From Opitutus terrae PB90-1 (GTDB lineage: Bacteria; Verrucomicrobiota; Verrucomicrobiia; Opitutales; Opitutaceae), in contig NC_010571.1 of the NCBI RefSeq assembly GCF_000019965.1, positions 4,535,001 to 4,599,000 of the forward strand: a stretch of 64,000 nt of DNA. Reading direction: 5' to 3'. Under the pieces are notes generated by a model. It was given only the letters and a program-made list of their open reading frames with translations, was not told the origin of the DNA and did not search any database. Of the stretch, positions 43,933 through 51,770 are shown piece by piece. Position 1 is the first letter of the stretch. The number at the start of each line of letters is the position of its first letter. Both the position numbers and the translations under genes were made by a program.

Positions 43933-44102
43933 CGGCCCCGTGCCGGCGGCATCTCATCCGCATGTGCCTCGAAATCCTACCCCCGACAACTCAAAGCCCG
44001 AAACAAATCCGAAGCACGAAGCACTAGCTCGACTTCTCTATTGAGCGCCGTTCCTGTCTTTTGCAGATTGGCGGCGTGATTCCAGCTCATCTGCGGCTCA
44101 GC
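43933..44102 (+). other. Gap with Lys/Asn-codon-type low-complexity tract
   Basis: About 170 bases without a gene. The part 43984-44026 (AACTCAAAGCCCGAAACAAA, TCCGAAGCACGAAGC) resembles the AC-rich low-complexity tracts seen at 28924 and 30549. Visibly lower G+C than the genes before it. Confidence 0.45.
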
Positions 44103-45401
44103 ATGCGCGCGACTGCCACGATCCTCGGGTTACTCGGCATGAGTTGCGCGCTCTGCGCCGCGGACATAGCGAACAGGCTGTCCCCGCGGGACCGTAGTCT
44201 CGGTTTCCGAATGCTTGAACAGGTCAGGCGTGACATCGAAGAGAACCATTTTGATCCAGCTCTGAAAGGCGTGAACCTTAGCGAGCGCTTCAACGCAGCC
44301 CGTGGCGAGATCGAGGCCGCGAAGGACAACGGTGACGTTTTCCGAGCCATCGCCTCGGCAGTGAGATCACTGAAAGATTCCCGGACACAGTTTGTTCCGC
44401 CGGGCCGCGCTGCGACGTACAACTATGGCTGGGACGCCACGCCGTGCGGGCGCGAATGTATTATCAACGATGTCGATCCAGCAGGTCCCGCCGCCGGCCT
44501 TCTGGCCCCGGGCGATCGGCTCCTGGCCATCAACGGCGCAGCCATTGACCGAGCGACATGGCCGGCTTGGACTTACTATCTGCAGGCGATCGAACCACAC
44601 GCGAAGCTGCGTCTCGTCGTTGCTGCGCCGGAGCAACCTCCCCGCGAAGTGGAGGTAGTGACGCTCGTCACCCCGCGTGCAGCCATCGTCGACCTTTCGC
44701 GCGTGGTTCAGCAAATTCTGGATGAGCGCGACGAACTCGAGCGTGAGACCCGTAGCACCTTCAAGGTCTACGATAACGTGTTGGTTTGGCGACTGAAGAC
44801 CTTCACGTACGACGAAAACGATATTCGTTCGGGATTGAGGCGAGCCCGTGGGCACCAATCATTGATTCTCGATCTGCGCGGCAACGGTGGTGGCAACGAG
44901 CCAACGATGGAGCGGTTGATTGGCGGCTTCTTCGACCGCGACGTCGGAATCGGTACTTTGAAGAAGCGCGCTGGCAGGCAGCCACTAACCGCCAAGTCTT
45001 CTGGCCGCGACGTTTGGGCAGGCCGCCTCTTGGTCCTGGTGGACGGTGAGACAGGCGGTGCTGCGGAAATATTTGCCGCCACCATCCAACGCGAGGGCCG
45101 TGGACTGCTCGTGGGCGACCATACCGCTGGAGTAGCGCAACAAGGGAATTACTACTCACACTCCATCGGAGCCAATCGGCTCACATTGTTTGGCGTGTTC
45201 GTCGCAACCGCTGAATTTGAACTGGCTGACGGGCGGACCATTGAAGGCAGCGGCTTGACGCCGGATTTCTTGATCATCCGAAAGCCTGCTGATGTCGCCG
45301 CTCAGAACGATCCTGTGCTGGCGATGGCGCTAAAACAGTTCGGTGTCACGCGATCGGCTGCTGGGCTCGGCCGTGACTATCTCGGCGTGATTGAGCAGTA
45401 G
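44103..45401 (+). CDS. S41-family pseudo-protease (catalytic Ser and Lys absent)
   Basis: A 432-residue exported protein with a signal peptide (about 1-20, ILGLLGMSCALCAAD), an N-terminal helical part, a PDZ-like domain (about 105-190, NDVDPAGPAAGLLAPGDRLLAING) and an S41-type core (HQSLILDLRGNGGGNEPTMERLIG). Where active S41 enzymes have Ser (TASAAEIFA) it reads TGGAAEIFA with Gly319; where they have Lys (GKG) it reads TAGVAQ with Val344. The 25-residue spacing is normal, so both catalytic residues are substituted, not shifted. Probably a non-catalytic binding protein. Base composition is lower than its neighbours: 30 of 60 bases G/C at 44221-44280 against 42 of 60 at 43141-43200, suggesting recent acquisition. 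Confidence 0.85.
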   Translation: MRATATILGLLGMSCALCAADIANRLSPRDRSLGFRMLEQVRRDIEENHFDPALKGVNLSERFNAARGEIEAAKDNGDVFRAIASAVRSLKDSRTQFVPPGRAATYNYGWDATPCGRECIINDVDPAGPAAGLLAPGDRLLAINGAAIDRATWPAWTYYLQAIEPHAKLRLVVAAPEQPPREVEVVTLVTPRAAIVDLSRVVQQILDERDELERETRSTFKVYDNVLVWRLKTFTYDENDIRSGLRRARGHQSLILDLRGNGGGNEPTMERLIGGFFDRDVGIGTLKKRAGRQPLTAKSSGRDVWAGRLLVLVDGETGGAAEIFAATIQREGRGLLVGDHTAGVAQQGNYYSHSIGANRLTLFGVFVATAEFELADGRTIEGSGLTPDFLIIRKPADVAAQNDPVLAMALKQFGVTRSAAGLGRDYLGVIEQ

Positions 45402-45500
45402 TCGAGCGGATCCAATATCTCTGGGATTCAGATTCGGGGCCCGGCGTGATGGGGCGCGCACCCAGCCCTATCTGCATCTCAAGGTTCGGACTCTCGCCGC

Positions 45501-46862
45501 CTACACCGCGTGTGCGTCGATGAACGCCCGGATCGCCGCCGGCGTGGCGGGCAACTCGTGCTTCACGATCGGCACGGACTTCAGCGCTTCGAGCGTCGGG
45601 TGCGTCGGCTCAACCTTGATCGCTTTGCGAATCGTTTCCGGAAACTTCGCCGGGCTCGCCGTCGAGAGCACGATGCTCACGCGGTCGGGGTTGTGCTCCT
45701 TGAACGCGCACGCCGTGTGCGGATCCGCCACGTAGCCGTAGTCGCGATGCACCCGCGCGATGATTCCGGGAATCTCCGCGTCAGTGCAGCGCGAGGCGGA
45801 GAAGGTGCCGCGATCGAAGTTTTCAAACCGATAGACCCCGGTGGTCTTGAACGTCTGCATCACCTCGCGCAACCGCGTCGCGTCCCGGCCCAGACTGAAG
45901 TAAAGGAAGCGCTCGAAGTTCGACGCGACCTGGATGTCCATCGATGGCGCCAGACTCGGGTGCACGTCGCCGAGCCGGTATTCGCCGGTCGTGAACAGCC
46001 GGTAGAGAATGTCGTTCTGGTTCGTCGCGACCTTGAAGCCGCGGATCGGCACGCCCATCTGCTGGAGCAGCCAGCCCGCGAGCACGTTGCCGAAATTGCC
46101 CGTCGGCACGACGAACTCGACGTTGCCGCGATCGCCCGCCGGCAGCTTCAGCCACGCGTGCAGGTAGTACACGCATTGCGCCAGCACGCGCGCGAGGTTG
46201 ATCGAGTTCACCGCGGAGAGCCGGTGGCCCGTGCGGAACCGCTGGTCGCCGAAGATCTCCTTCAACGCCGACTGCGCGTCATCGAACGTGCCATCCACCG
46301 CGAGCGCGAACACATTGCTCGCGCCGGTGCAGGCCATCTGCCGCTCCTGCAGTGGCGAGACGCGGCCATTCGGATACAGGATGAAGATGGCGGTACCCGG
46401 TTTGCCCAACAGACCGTGGATCGCCGCCGCGCCGGTGTCGCCCGACGTGGCGCCAAGCACGTTGATCGATTCGTGCCGCACCGCGCACTGGTGCTCGTAG
46501 AGATTACCCAGCAGCTGGAGGGCAAAATCCTTGAACGCGAGCGTCGGGCCGTGGAACAGCTCGAGCACGTGGAGATTCGGCGCGAGCTGTTTCAGCGGCG
46601 CGATCTCCGGATGCGAGAACTTGGTGTAGGATTTCTGGACGATCGCGCGCAACGTCCCCGGCTCGATATCCGTGGCGAAGATGCGCAGGAACTCGAAGCA
46701 GAGGTCGGCGTAGCCCAGCCCCTCGAAGCGGTTCAACTCACCGGAAAGGTCCGGCAGTGTTTCGGGCAGATACAGGCCGCCGTCCGGCGCGAGTCCGGTG
46801 GCCACGGCCTCGGAAAATCGCAGCGGCTGGGTCTGTCCTCGGGTCGAGAGAAAGCGCATCAT
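45501..46862 (-). CDS. thrC: Threonine synthase
   Basis: A 453-residue fold-type II PLP enzyme. The PLP lysine is seen in FHGPTLAFKDFALQLLG (about residues 100-116), and the phosphate-binding NVLGATSGDTGAAAI and the later VPTGNFGNVLAGW fit threonine synthase class 1. It converts O-phosphohomoserine to threonine. Two adjacent ATGs (46862 and 46859) are possible, both directly against a palindromic repeat. No Shine-Dalgarno sequence is visible, so translation may depend on coupling with lysC upstream, whose stop lies 64 bases away. Part of serA-plsY-lysC-thrC. Confidence 0.95.
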   Translation of the reverse strand: MMRFLSTRGQTQPLRFSEAVATGLAPDGGLYLPETLPDLSGELNRFEGLGYADLCFEFLRIFATDIEPGTLRAIVQKSYTKFSHPEIAPLKQLAPNLHVLELFHGPTLAFKDFALQLLGNLYEHQCAVRHESINVLGATSGDTGAAAIHGLLGKPGTAIFILYPNGRVSPLQERQMACTGASNVFALAVDGTFDDAQSALKEIFGDQRFRTGHRLSAVNSINLARVLAQCVYYLHAWLKLPAGDRGNVEFVVPTGNFGNVLAGWLLQQMGVPIRGFKVATNQNDILYRLFTTGEYRLGDVHPSLAPSMDIQVASNFERFLYFSLGRDATRLREVMQTFKTTGVYRFENFDRGTFSASRCTDAEIPGIIARVHRDYGYVADPHTACAFKEHNPDRVSIVLSTASPAKFPETIRKAIKVEPTHPTLEALKSVPIVKHELPATPAAIRAFIDAHAV

Positions 46863-46922
46863 GGTAGGGCGCGTTGTCCCCAACGCGCCGTTCAGGCCGG
46901 CGGGTTGCAGGCAACCCGCCCT
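46863..46922. repeat. Interspersed palindrome filling the lysC-thrC gap, copy D
   Basis: Starts GGTAGGGCGCGTTGTCCCCA and ends CAGGCAACCCGCCCTC, with sub-hairpins GGCGCGTTG/CAACGCGCC and GGCGGGTTGC/GCAACCCGCC. It occupies the whole 64-base gap between the lysC stop and the thrC start, abutting the first thrC ATG. Confidence 0.85.
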
Positions 46923-46926
46923 CGGC

Positions 46927-48144
46927 TCAGAGTTTGTCGAGTGCGAACGCCGCGTGCGCGAGCCGCGCCGCATCGTCCGCCCGCGCGAGGTCGATCGCCA
47001 CGGTGATCTTGATCTCGGACGTGCTGATCAGGTCGATGTTGATCCCCGCCTCCGCCAGCACCTGGAAGAGCATTGCGGCCACGCCGCTGTGCGTCTTCAT
47101 GCCCACGCCTACCACGGAGAGCTTCGCGATCGGACCCTTCACGTCGACCGTGCCGCCGCCGATTTCCTTCAGCGCCGGCTCGATCGCGCGCACCGCCTTC
47201 TGGCTGTCGGTCTGCGGCACCGTGAACGTGAGGTTCGCCACGCCGCCGCGACCGATGTTCTGCACGATCATGTCGACGATCACGTTCGCCTCGGCCAGCG
47301 CCCGAAACACCCGCGCCGCGGAGCCGGGCCTGTCGACGATGTTGCTGACGGTGACCTTGGCCTGGTCCTTGTCGACGGCGACACCGCGCACGACGACCTT
47401 TTCCATGTAAGCGACTTCTTGTTTCACGATGGTTCCTGGATTGTGGTTAAAACTTGAGCGGACTTCGAACACGACGTCGTATTTGCTGGCGAACTCGACC
47501 GAGCGCGACTGCATGACCTTCGAGCCGGAGGAGGCGAGCTCGAGCATCTCGTCGTAGCTGATTTCGTTCAGCTTGACCGCGTTCTTCACCACGCGCGGAT
47601 CGGCGGTGTAGACGCCGTCGACGTCGGTGTAGATCTCGCACTTGTCCGCCTGCACCGCCGCCGCCAGCGCGATCGCCGTGAGGTCGGAGCCGCCGCGGCC
47701 CAGCGTCGTGATCTGGCCATCCTCGTTGATGCCCTGAAAACCGGCCACGATGACCACCTTGCCGTCGTTCAGGTCCCTTTCGATGGGAGCGGCGTTGATC
47801 GTCTTGATCTTCGCTTTGGTGTGATGCTTGTCCGTGAAAATGCCGGCCTGCGCGCCCGTGTAGCTCACGGCCTTCACGCCGACGCCGTGCAGCGCCATCG
47901 CGGTCAACGCGATCGTCTCCTGTTCGCCGGTCGCGAGCAGCATGTCCATCTCGCGTTCGCTGGGCTCGGCGCACACCGCTTTGGCGCGCGCGATGAGCTC
48001 GTTGGTCACACCGGAACGGGCCGAGACGACGACAACGAGTTCGTTGCCTTCTTCCCGCACGGCCTTGATGCGCTCCGCGACCTTCTTGATCCGCTCGACG
48101 TCACCGACCGAGGTGCCGCCATATTTTTGGACGATGCGTGCCAT
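46927..48144 (-). CDS. lysC: Aspartate kinase
   Basis: A 405-residue aspartokinase. The kinase motif KYGGTSVGD (residues 7-15) opens the amino-acid-kinase domain (about 1-240), which includes TDVDGVYTADPRVV. Two ACT regulatory domains follow (about 260-405; VVRGVAVDKDQAKVTVSNI and AKLSVVGVGMKTHSGVAAML). It phosphorylates aspartate, the first step to lysine, methionine and threonine, and ACT domains of this class bind lysine and/or threonine for feedback. ATG 48144 is chosen; the frame stays open further upstream into plsY but only as a non-coding extension. Confidence 0.96.
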   Translation of the reverse strand: MARIVQKYGGTSVGDVERIKKVAERIKAVREEGNELVVVVSARSGVTNELIARAKAVCAEPSEREMDMLLATGEQETIALTAMALHGVGVKAVSYTGAQAGIFTDKHHTKAKIKTINAAPIERDLNDGKVVIVAGFQGINEDGQITTLGRGGSDLTAIALAAAVQADKCEIYTDVDGVYTADPRVVKNAVKLNEISYDEMLELASSGSKVMQSRSVEFASKYDVVFEVRSSFNHNPGTIVKQEVAYMEKVVVRGVAVDKDQAKVTVSNIVDRPGSAARVFRALAEANVIVDMIVQNIGRGGVANLTFTVPQTDSQKAVRAIEPALKEIGGGTVDVKGPIAKLSVVGVGMKTHSGVAAMLFQVLAEAGINIDLISTSEIKITVAIDLARADDAARLAHAAFALDKL

Positions 48145-48179
48145 AGTGGTACTGGTTTTTCCGAAAAGGATTGGGCGCT

Positions 48180-48857
48180 TCAGGATCTGGCCGGCGGGCT
48201 TTTTTTTCCGCTCTTGTTTTCCGTGCCATTCAGCAGCCGCCCGATATTCGTCCGGTGGCGGATGACCACGAACGCCGCGATCACGATCGAGAGCCCGAGG
48301 AGCAACCCCGGCAGCGTCAGCAGGAAGGCCGCCGCCACGAGCGCGAGCGCGGCCACGATCGAGGCCAGCGAGACGTAGCGCGTCGCATAGAACACGGTCA
48401 CCCACGCCAGCGCGGCGATCACCGTCGCGCCCGGCATGAGGATGAGAATGCCGCCCGCCGACGTCGCGACGCCCTTGCCCCCCCGGAACCGTGTGAAGCA
48501 TGAGAACCCATGCCCGAGCAGCGCGCCGATCAGACCCGCCACGCCCAGTTGCGTCCACGCCGATCCCGCCACCGTGCCGCTCGCCGCCAAGCTCGTTTCG
48601 TCGAGCGCGAAGGTGACCGACACGTCGGTGTGGCTGAGCAGCGCCCACCACGAAGCCGCGGCGCCCTTCAACGCATCGAGCGCGAACACGAGCGTGCCCG
48701 GCCGCGGCCCGAGCACGCGCCGCACGTTGGTCGCGCCGGGGTTCTTGCTGCCAACCTCGAAAATATTCACCCCGTGCGATCGCGCGACCAGATAGCCGAA
48801 CGGCAGCGAACCGAGCAGATATCCGAGGATGAGCGCGATGAGCAGCGGCAGCAGCAT
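48180..48857 (-). CDS. plsY: Glycerol-3-phosphate acyltransferase PlsY
   Basis: A 225-residue membrane enzyme with about five helices and the three PlsY motifs: GSLPFGYL and GSKNPGATN near the N-terminus (about 16-45), the central GHGFSCFTRFRGGKGVATS (about 110-130), and RHRTNIGRLLNG near the end. It transfers the acyl group from acyl-phosphate to glycerol-3-phosphate in phospholipid synthesis. Between motifs 1 and 2 there is a long loop (about 75-100, including SHTDVSVTFALDETSLAASGTVAG) that is longer than in typical PlsY. The gap to lysC is 35 bases. Confidence 0.95.
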   Translation of the reverse strand: MLLPLLIALILGYLLGSLPFGYLVARSHGVNIFEVGSKNPGATNVRRVLGPRPGTLVFALDALKGAAASWWALLSHTDVSVTFALDETSLAASGTVAGSAWTQLGVAGLIGALLGHGFSCFTRFRGGKGVATSAGGILILMPGATVIAALAWVTVFYATRYVSLASIVAALALVAAAFLLTLPGLLLGLSIVIAAFVVIRHRTNIGRLLNGTENKSGKKSPPARS

Positions 48858-48891
48858 GGGCGTGCAGATTACTCGCTCGCGAACGCCCGTG

Positions 48892-49013
48892 ACAGGGCGG
48901 GATCTCCCGATCCCGCCACCGCCCGTACCGACAAGCCACGTAGCGCGGTCAGGCTGACCGCGCTGAGCGAAGCGCCACGGGCAATCCCGGCGCGGTCAGG
49001 AGACCCCGCCCTA
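48892..49013. repeat. Composite interspersed palindromes between serA and plsY
   Basis: Three inverted sub-elements: GGGCGGGATCTCCCGATCCC (48894-48913), AGCGCGGTCAGGCTGACCGC (48942-48961), and a terminal CGCGGTCAGGAGACCCCGCC followed by CTAC to 49013. The outer ends match the GTAGGG/CCCTAC type seen at 34872 and 46863. The element fills most of the 193-base gap between the two genes. Confidence 0.75.
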
Positions 49014-49050
49014 CATTGCGTCATCACGGCGCGTCGCGTGTTCGCCATCC

Positions 49051-50640
49051 TCACAATTGCACGAACTTCGCCTGCTTGATCGCAGGGTGACCCTTGATGA
49101 TCTTCCGCGCGTTGTCGCTCGGCTCGGTGTCGACGCGCACCACCATGTAGGCGGTGCCGCCCGGGATCAGTCGGCTCAGCGACATGTCGGCGATGTTCAC
49201 GCCATCCTGGCCGAGGATCGTGCCGATCTCGCCCACCATGCCGGGCTGGTCGAGGTTTTCGAGCACGAGCAGCTTCCCCTCGGCGGCGACCTCGACCTCG
49301 CGGCCGTTGACGCTGACAATGCGGGCCTGGTTCTGCTTGCCCATGCGTGTGCCGGAGGCGCGGTAGATCGCGCCGTCGGGCCCGACCGCCTCGACCTGGA
49401 TCAGTTCGCTGTAGCCGGAGTCACCGGTCGATTTTACGACCTCGACCTTCACGCCCAGCCGCTCGAGCAACACCGGCGCGTTGACGAAATTCACTTCCTC
49501 GCCGCTGATCCGCCGCAGGTAGCCGCGCTGCACGGAGCGGGTAATCGCATTCGCGTCGAGGTCGACGATCTTGCCCCAATACGTGATCTTCAACAGGTCG
49601 ATCTGCGCGGGGGAAATCTGCTGCACCAGCGTGCCGAGCTTCGTGCCGAGATCGATGTAGGGCCCGAGCACCTTCACCGTGTTCGCATCGAGCGAGGGCA
49701 CGTTCACCGCATTGCGGATCACGCCGCCGTTCAACACGTCGGCGATCTGCTCCGCGATCTCGATGCCGACCGATTCCTGCGCCTCCGCCGTCGACGCGCC
49801 CAGGTGCGGCGTGAGCACGACGTTCGGCAGCGAGCGGAATTCGCTATCCTTCGCCAGCGGCTCGTCCTCGTACACGTCGAGGCCCGCCGCGCCGACCTTG
49901 CCTGACTTGAGCGCCGCGAGCAGCGCCGTCTCCTTGATGATGCCACCGCGCGCGCAGTTGAAGATCCGGACGCCCTTCTTGCACTTCTCCAAGGCCGCTT
50001 CGTCGATCATGTATTTCGTGTCGTCCGTCAGCGGCATGTGCACGGTGATGTAGTCCGACTGCTGCAGGAGTTCATCGAGCGTGACTGATTCGATCTGCAT
50101 CGCCTTCGCGCGGCTGGGCGCGAGGTAGGGATCGTAGGCCAGCACGCGCATGCCGAACGCCTGGGCTCGCTTCGCCACCTCGGAACCGATCCGGCCGAGC
50201 CCGACGATGCCGAGCGTTTTGCGCAGCAGTTCGATGCCCGAGAAACTCTTCCGGTCCCAATTGCCCGCGCGCATCGACGCCGCGGCCTGTGGCACCGGCC
50301 GCGCCCCGCACAGCAGGTGCGTGAAGGTCAGCTCCGCGGTCGCGATCGTGTTGCCCGACGGCGTGTTCATCACGATGACGCCGCGCTCCGTCGCCGCGTC
50401 GACGTCGACGTTGTCCACGCCGACGCCGGCCCGCCCGACCACTTTCAGCAGCGGCGCCGCCGCGATCACCTTGGCCGTGATCTTCGTCTCCGAACGCACC
50501 GCAATCGCGTGCACGTCCTTGACCAACTCCAGCACTTTTTCCGGAGAGGAACCGTAAGCCTCGATCACTTCGAAACCCGGCTGCTGACGCAGATAGGCGA
50601 CTCCTTTGGGTGAGATCTTGTCGGCGACGAGGACTTTCAT
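49051..50640 (-). CDS. serA: D-3-phosphoglycerate dehydrogenase
   Basis: A 529-residue enzyme of the long (type I) form. The NAD-binding fold contains GLGRIGSEVAKRA (about 147-159), the catalytic region includes NCARGGIIKE (about 230) and the terminal histidine segment is TPHLGASTAEAQ (about 280). The C-terminal part has the allosteric substrate-binding domain (about 315-445) and an ACT domain (about 455-529). It makes phosphohydroxypyruvate, the first serine step. It heads the serA-plsY-lysC-thrC block on this strand. Confidence 0.96.
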   Translation of the reverse strand: MKVLVADKISPKGVAYLRQQPGFEVIEAYGSSPEKVLELVKDVHAIAVRSETKITAKVIAAAPLLKVVGRAGVGVDNVDVDAATERGVIVMNTPSGNTIATAELTFTHLLCGARPVPQAAASMRAGNWDRKSFSGIELLRKTLGIVGLGRIGSEVAKRAQAFGMRVLAYDPYLAPSRAKAMQIESVTLDELLQQSDYITVHMPLTDDTKYMIDEAALEKCKKGVRIFNCARGGIIKETALLAALKSGKVGAAGLDVYEDEPLAKDSEFRSLPNVVLTPHLGASTAEAQESVGIEIAEQIADVLNGGVIRNAVNVPSLDANTVKVLGPYIDLGTKLGTLVQQISPAQIDLLKITYWGKIVDLDANAITRSVQRGYLRRISGEEVNFVNAPVLLERLGVKVEVVKSTGDSGYSELIQVEAVGPDGAIYRASGTRMGKQNQARIVSVNGREVEVAAEGKLLVLENLDQPGMVGEIGTILGQDGVNIADMSLSRLIPGGTAYMVVRVDTEPSDNARKIIKGHPAIKQAKFVQL

Positions 50641-50902
50641 GGAGGGAAAAACATTCGAGGGAAAAGTGGCCCCTCGCCGCTAGCAAGGAAAACGTTTCGC
50701 AACCCCACGCACCCAGCCGCCGGGTCCGCCGGCACAGTCGCCAGATGGAGCCCGCCATCCCCGGCCAACTGCTTGGGGCGCGCCCGCCCTCGGTCGCTCG
50801 GGAGCGCCGGCATCTTGCCCGCCTCGGTCCGATCTTGCCGATGGCTGGCGATTCCCCCGTTCCCGGATTGCGCCACCCCGGCCGTCGCCCTTTCGTCGTG
50901 GC
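50641..50902. other. Divergent gap between serA and the HD-domain gene
   Basis: 262 bases without a credible gene, presumably carrying both promoters. 50797-50845 (GGGAGCGCCGGCATCTTGCC, then CGCCTCGGTCCGATCTTGCC) has the look of an interspersed 'AGILPA'-encoding repeat. No clear promoter or terminator seen. Confidence 0.4.
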
Positions 50903-51553
50903 ATGAGTTCACCTGTCGGTCCTTCCGCCCCGTCCAACCTTTCCGCAGCCGCCGCGCGGCTCGCGCGCCAGATCGAATTCATCGTCGAGGTGGACAAGTT
51001 GAAGGATATCTTCCGGCAAACGGTCACCACCCAGACCCGGCGCGCGGAAAACGACGCCGAGCACTCCTGGCATCTCTGCCTGTGCGTCATCGTCCTGGCC
51101 GAGCACGCCAACTGCGGCGCCGCGCTGGACGTCCTGCGCGTGCTGAAAATGGTGATTGTCCACGATCTCGTGGAAATCGACGCCGGTGACACCTTCGCTT
51201 ACGACACCGCTGGCATGGCCCATCAGCACGAGCGCGAAGCGATCGCCGCCGAACGGATCTTCGGGCTGCTGCCGCCGGATCAAGCGCGCGAGTTTCGCGG
51301 CTTGTGGGACGAGTTCGAAGCGCGCGAGACGCCGGAAGCCAAATTCGCCGCCGCGGTCGATCGGTTCCAGCCCATGCTGCTCAATTGCCGGACCCAGGGC
51401 GCCGCGTGGAACCGGCACGGGATCACGCAGGACCGCGTCATCGCGCGCAACCAGCACATTGCCGCCGGCTGCAGCGAACTTTGGACCTACGCCGAGCGCA
51501 TGGTCCAAGCCGCCGTCGACGCCGGCCACCTGCAACCGAAACCCGCCGCGTGA
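50903..51553 (+). CDS. HD-domain hydrolase (YfbR-like nucleotidase type)
   Basis: A 216-residue protein with the HD-fold metal motif. A His comes early in NDAEHSWHLCL (about residues 51-61), HD is seen in VIVHDLVEIDAGDTFAYD (about 85-102), and a late Asp in VDRFQPM. The pattern matches HD-domain proteins of the YfbR/5'-deoxynucleotidase type, which hydrolyse deoxynucleoside monophosphates. A metal-dependent phosphohydrolase role is likely, but the substrate is inferred. The convergent dGTPase gene is another HD enzyme of dNTP metabolism, so the two may share a pathway. Confidence 0.82.
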   Translation: MSSPVGPSAPSNLSAAAARLARQIEFIVEVDKLKDIFRQTVTTQTRRAENDAEHSWHLCLCVIVLAEHANCGAALDVLRVLKMVIVHDLVEIDAGDTFAYDTAGMAHQHEREAIAAERIFGLLPPDQAREFRGLWDEFEARETPEAKFAAAVDRFQPMLLNCRTQGAAWNRHGITQDRVIARNQHIAAGCSELWTYAERMVQAAVDAGHLQPKPAA

Positions 51554-51578
51554 TTCGCGACTGCGCGCTTCGTCCCAT

Positions 51579-51717
51579 TACTCTTTCTCGGTTTCGTTCT
51601 CGTTCTCGTTCTCTCGGGATTGGGCTCGAAGGCAGAGATGCCGAGATACGCCGGCGGGGCGGTCCAGAAGAGAGAGGGAAAGAGAGAACGAGAACGAGTA
51701 AGAGACCGAGAACGAGT
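51579..51717. repeat. Large imperfect inverted repeat with TCTCGTTCTC arms
   Basis: The left arm at 51579-51615 (CTCTTTCTCGG, then GTTCTCGTTCTCGTTCTCTC) and the right arm at 51682-51717 (GAGAGAACGAGAACGAG..., then ACCGAGAACGAG) are complementary over about 37 bases with a few mismatches. A ~65-base loop lies between them. It occupies the gap between the convergent HD and dGTPase genes. Confidence 0.8.
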
Positions 51718-51770
51718 CAGAGGGAGATGGGAAGGGAGCCCCCCGACAGCAGAAGCCCGGCGCCGCAGAG

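Noticed and set aside
48145-48939. N-terminal extension of lysC
   Set aside because: The frame is open but overlaps plsY and has no domain; the aspartokinase motif KYGGTSV follows the ATG at 48144 directly, as in known enzymes.
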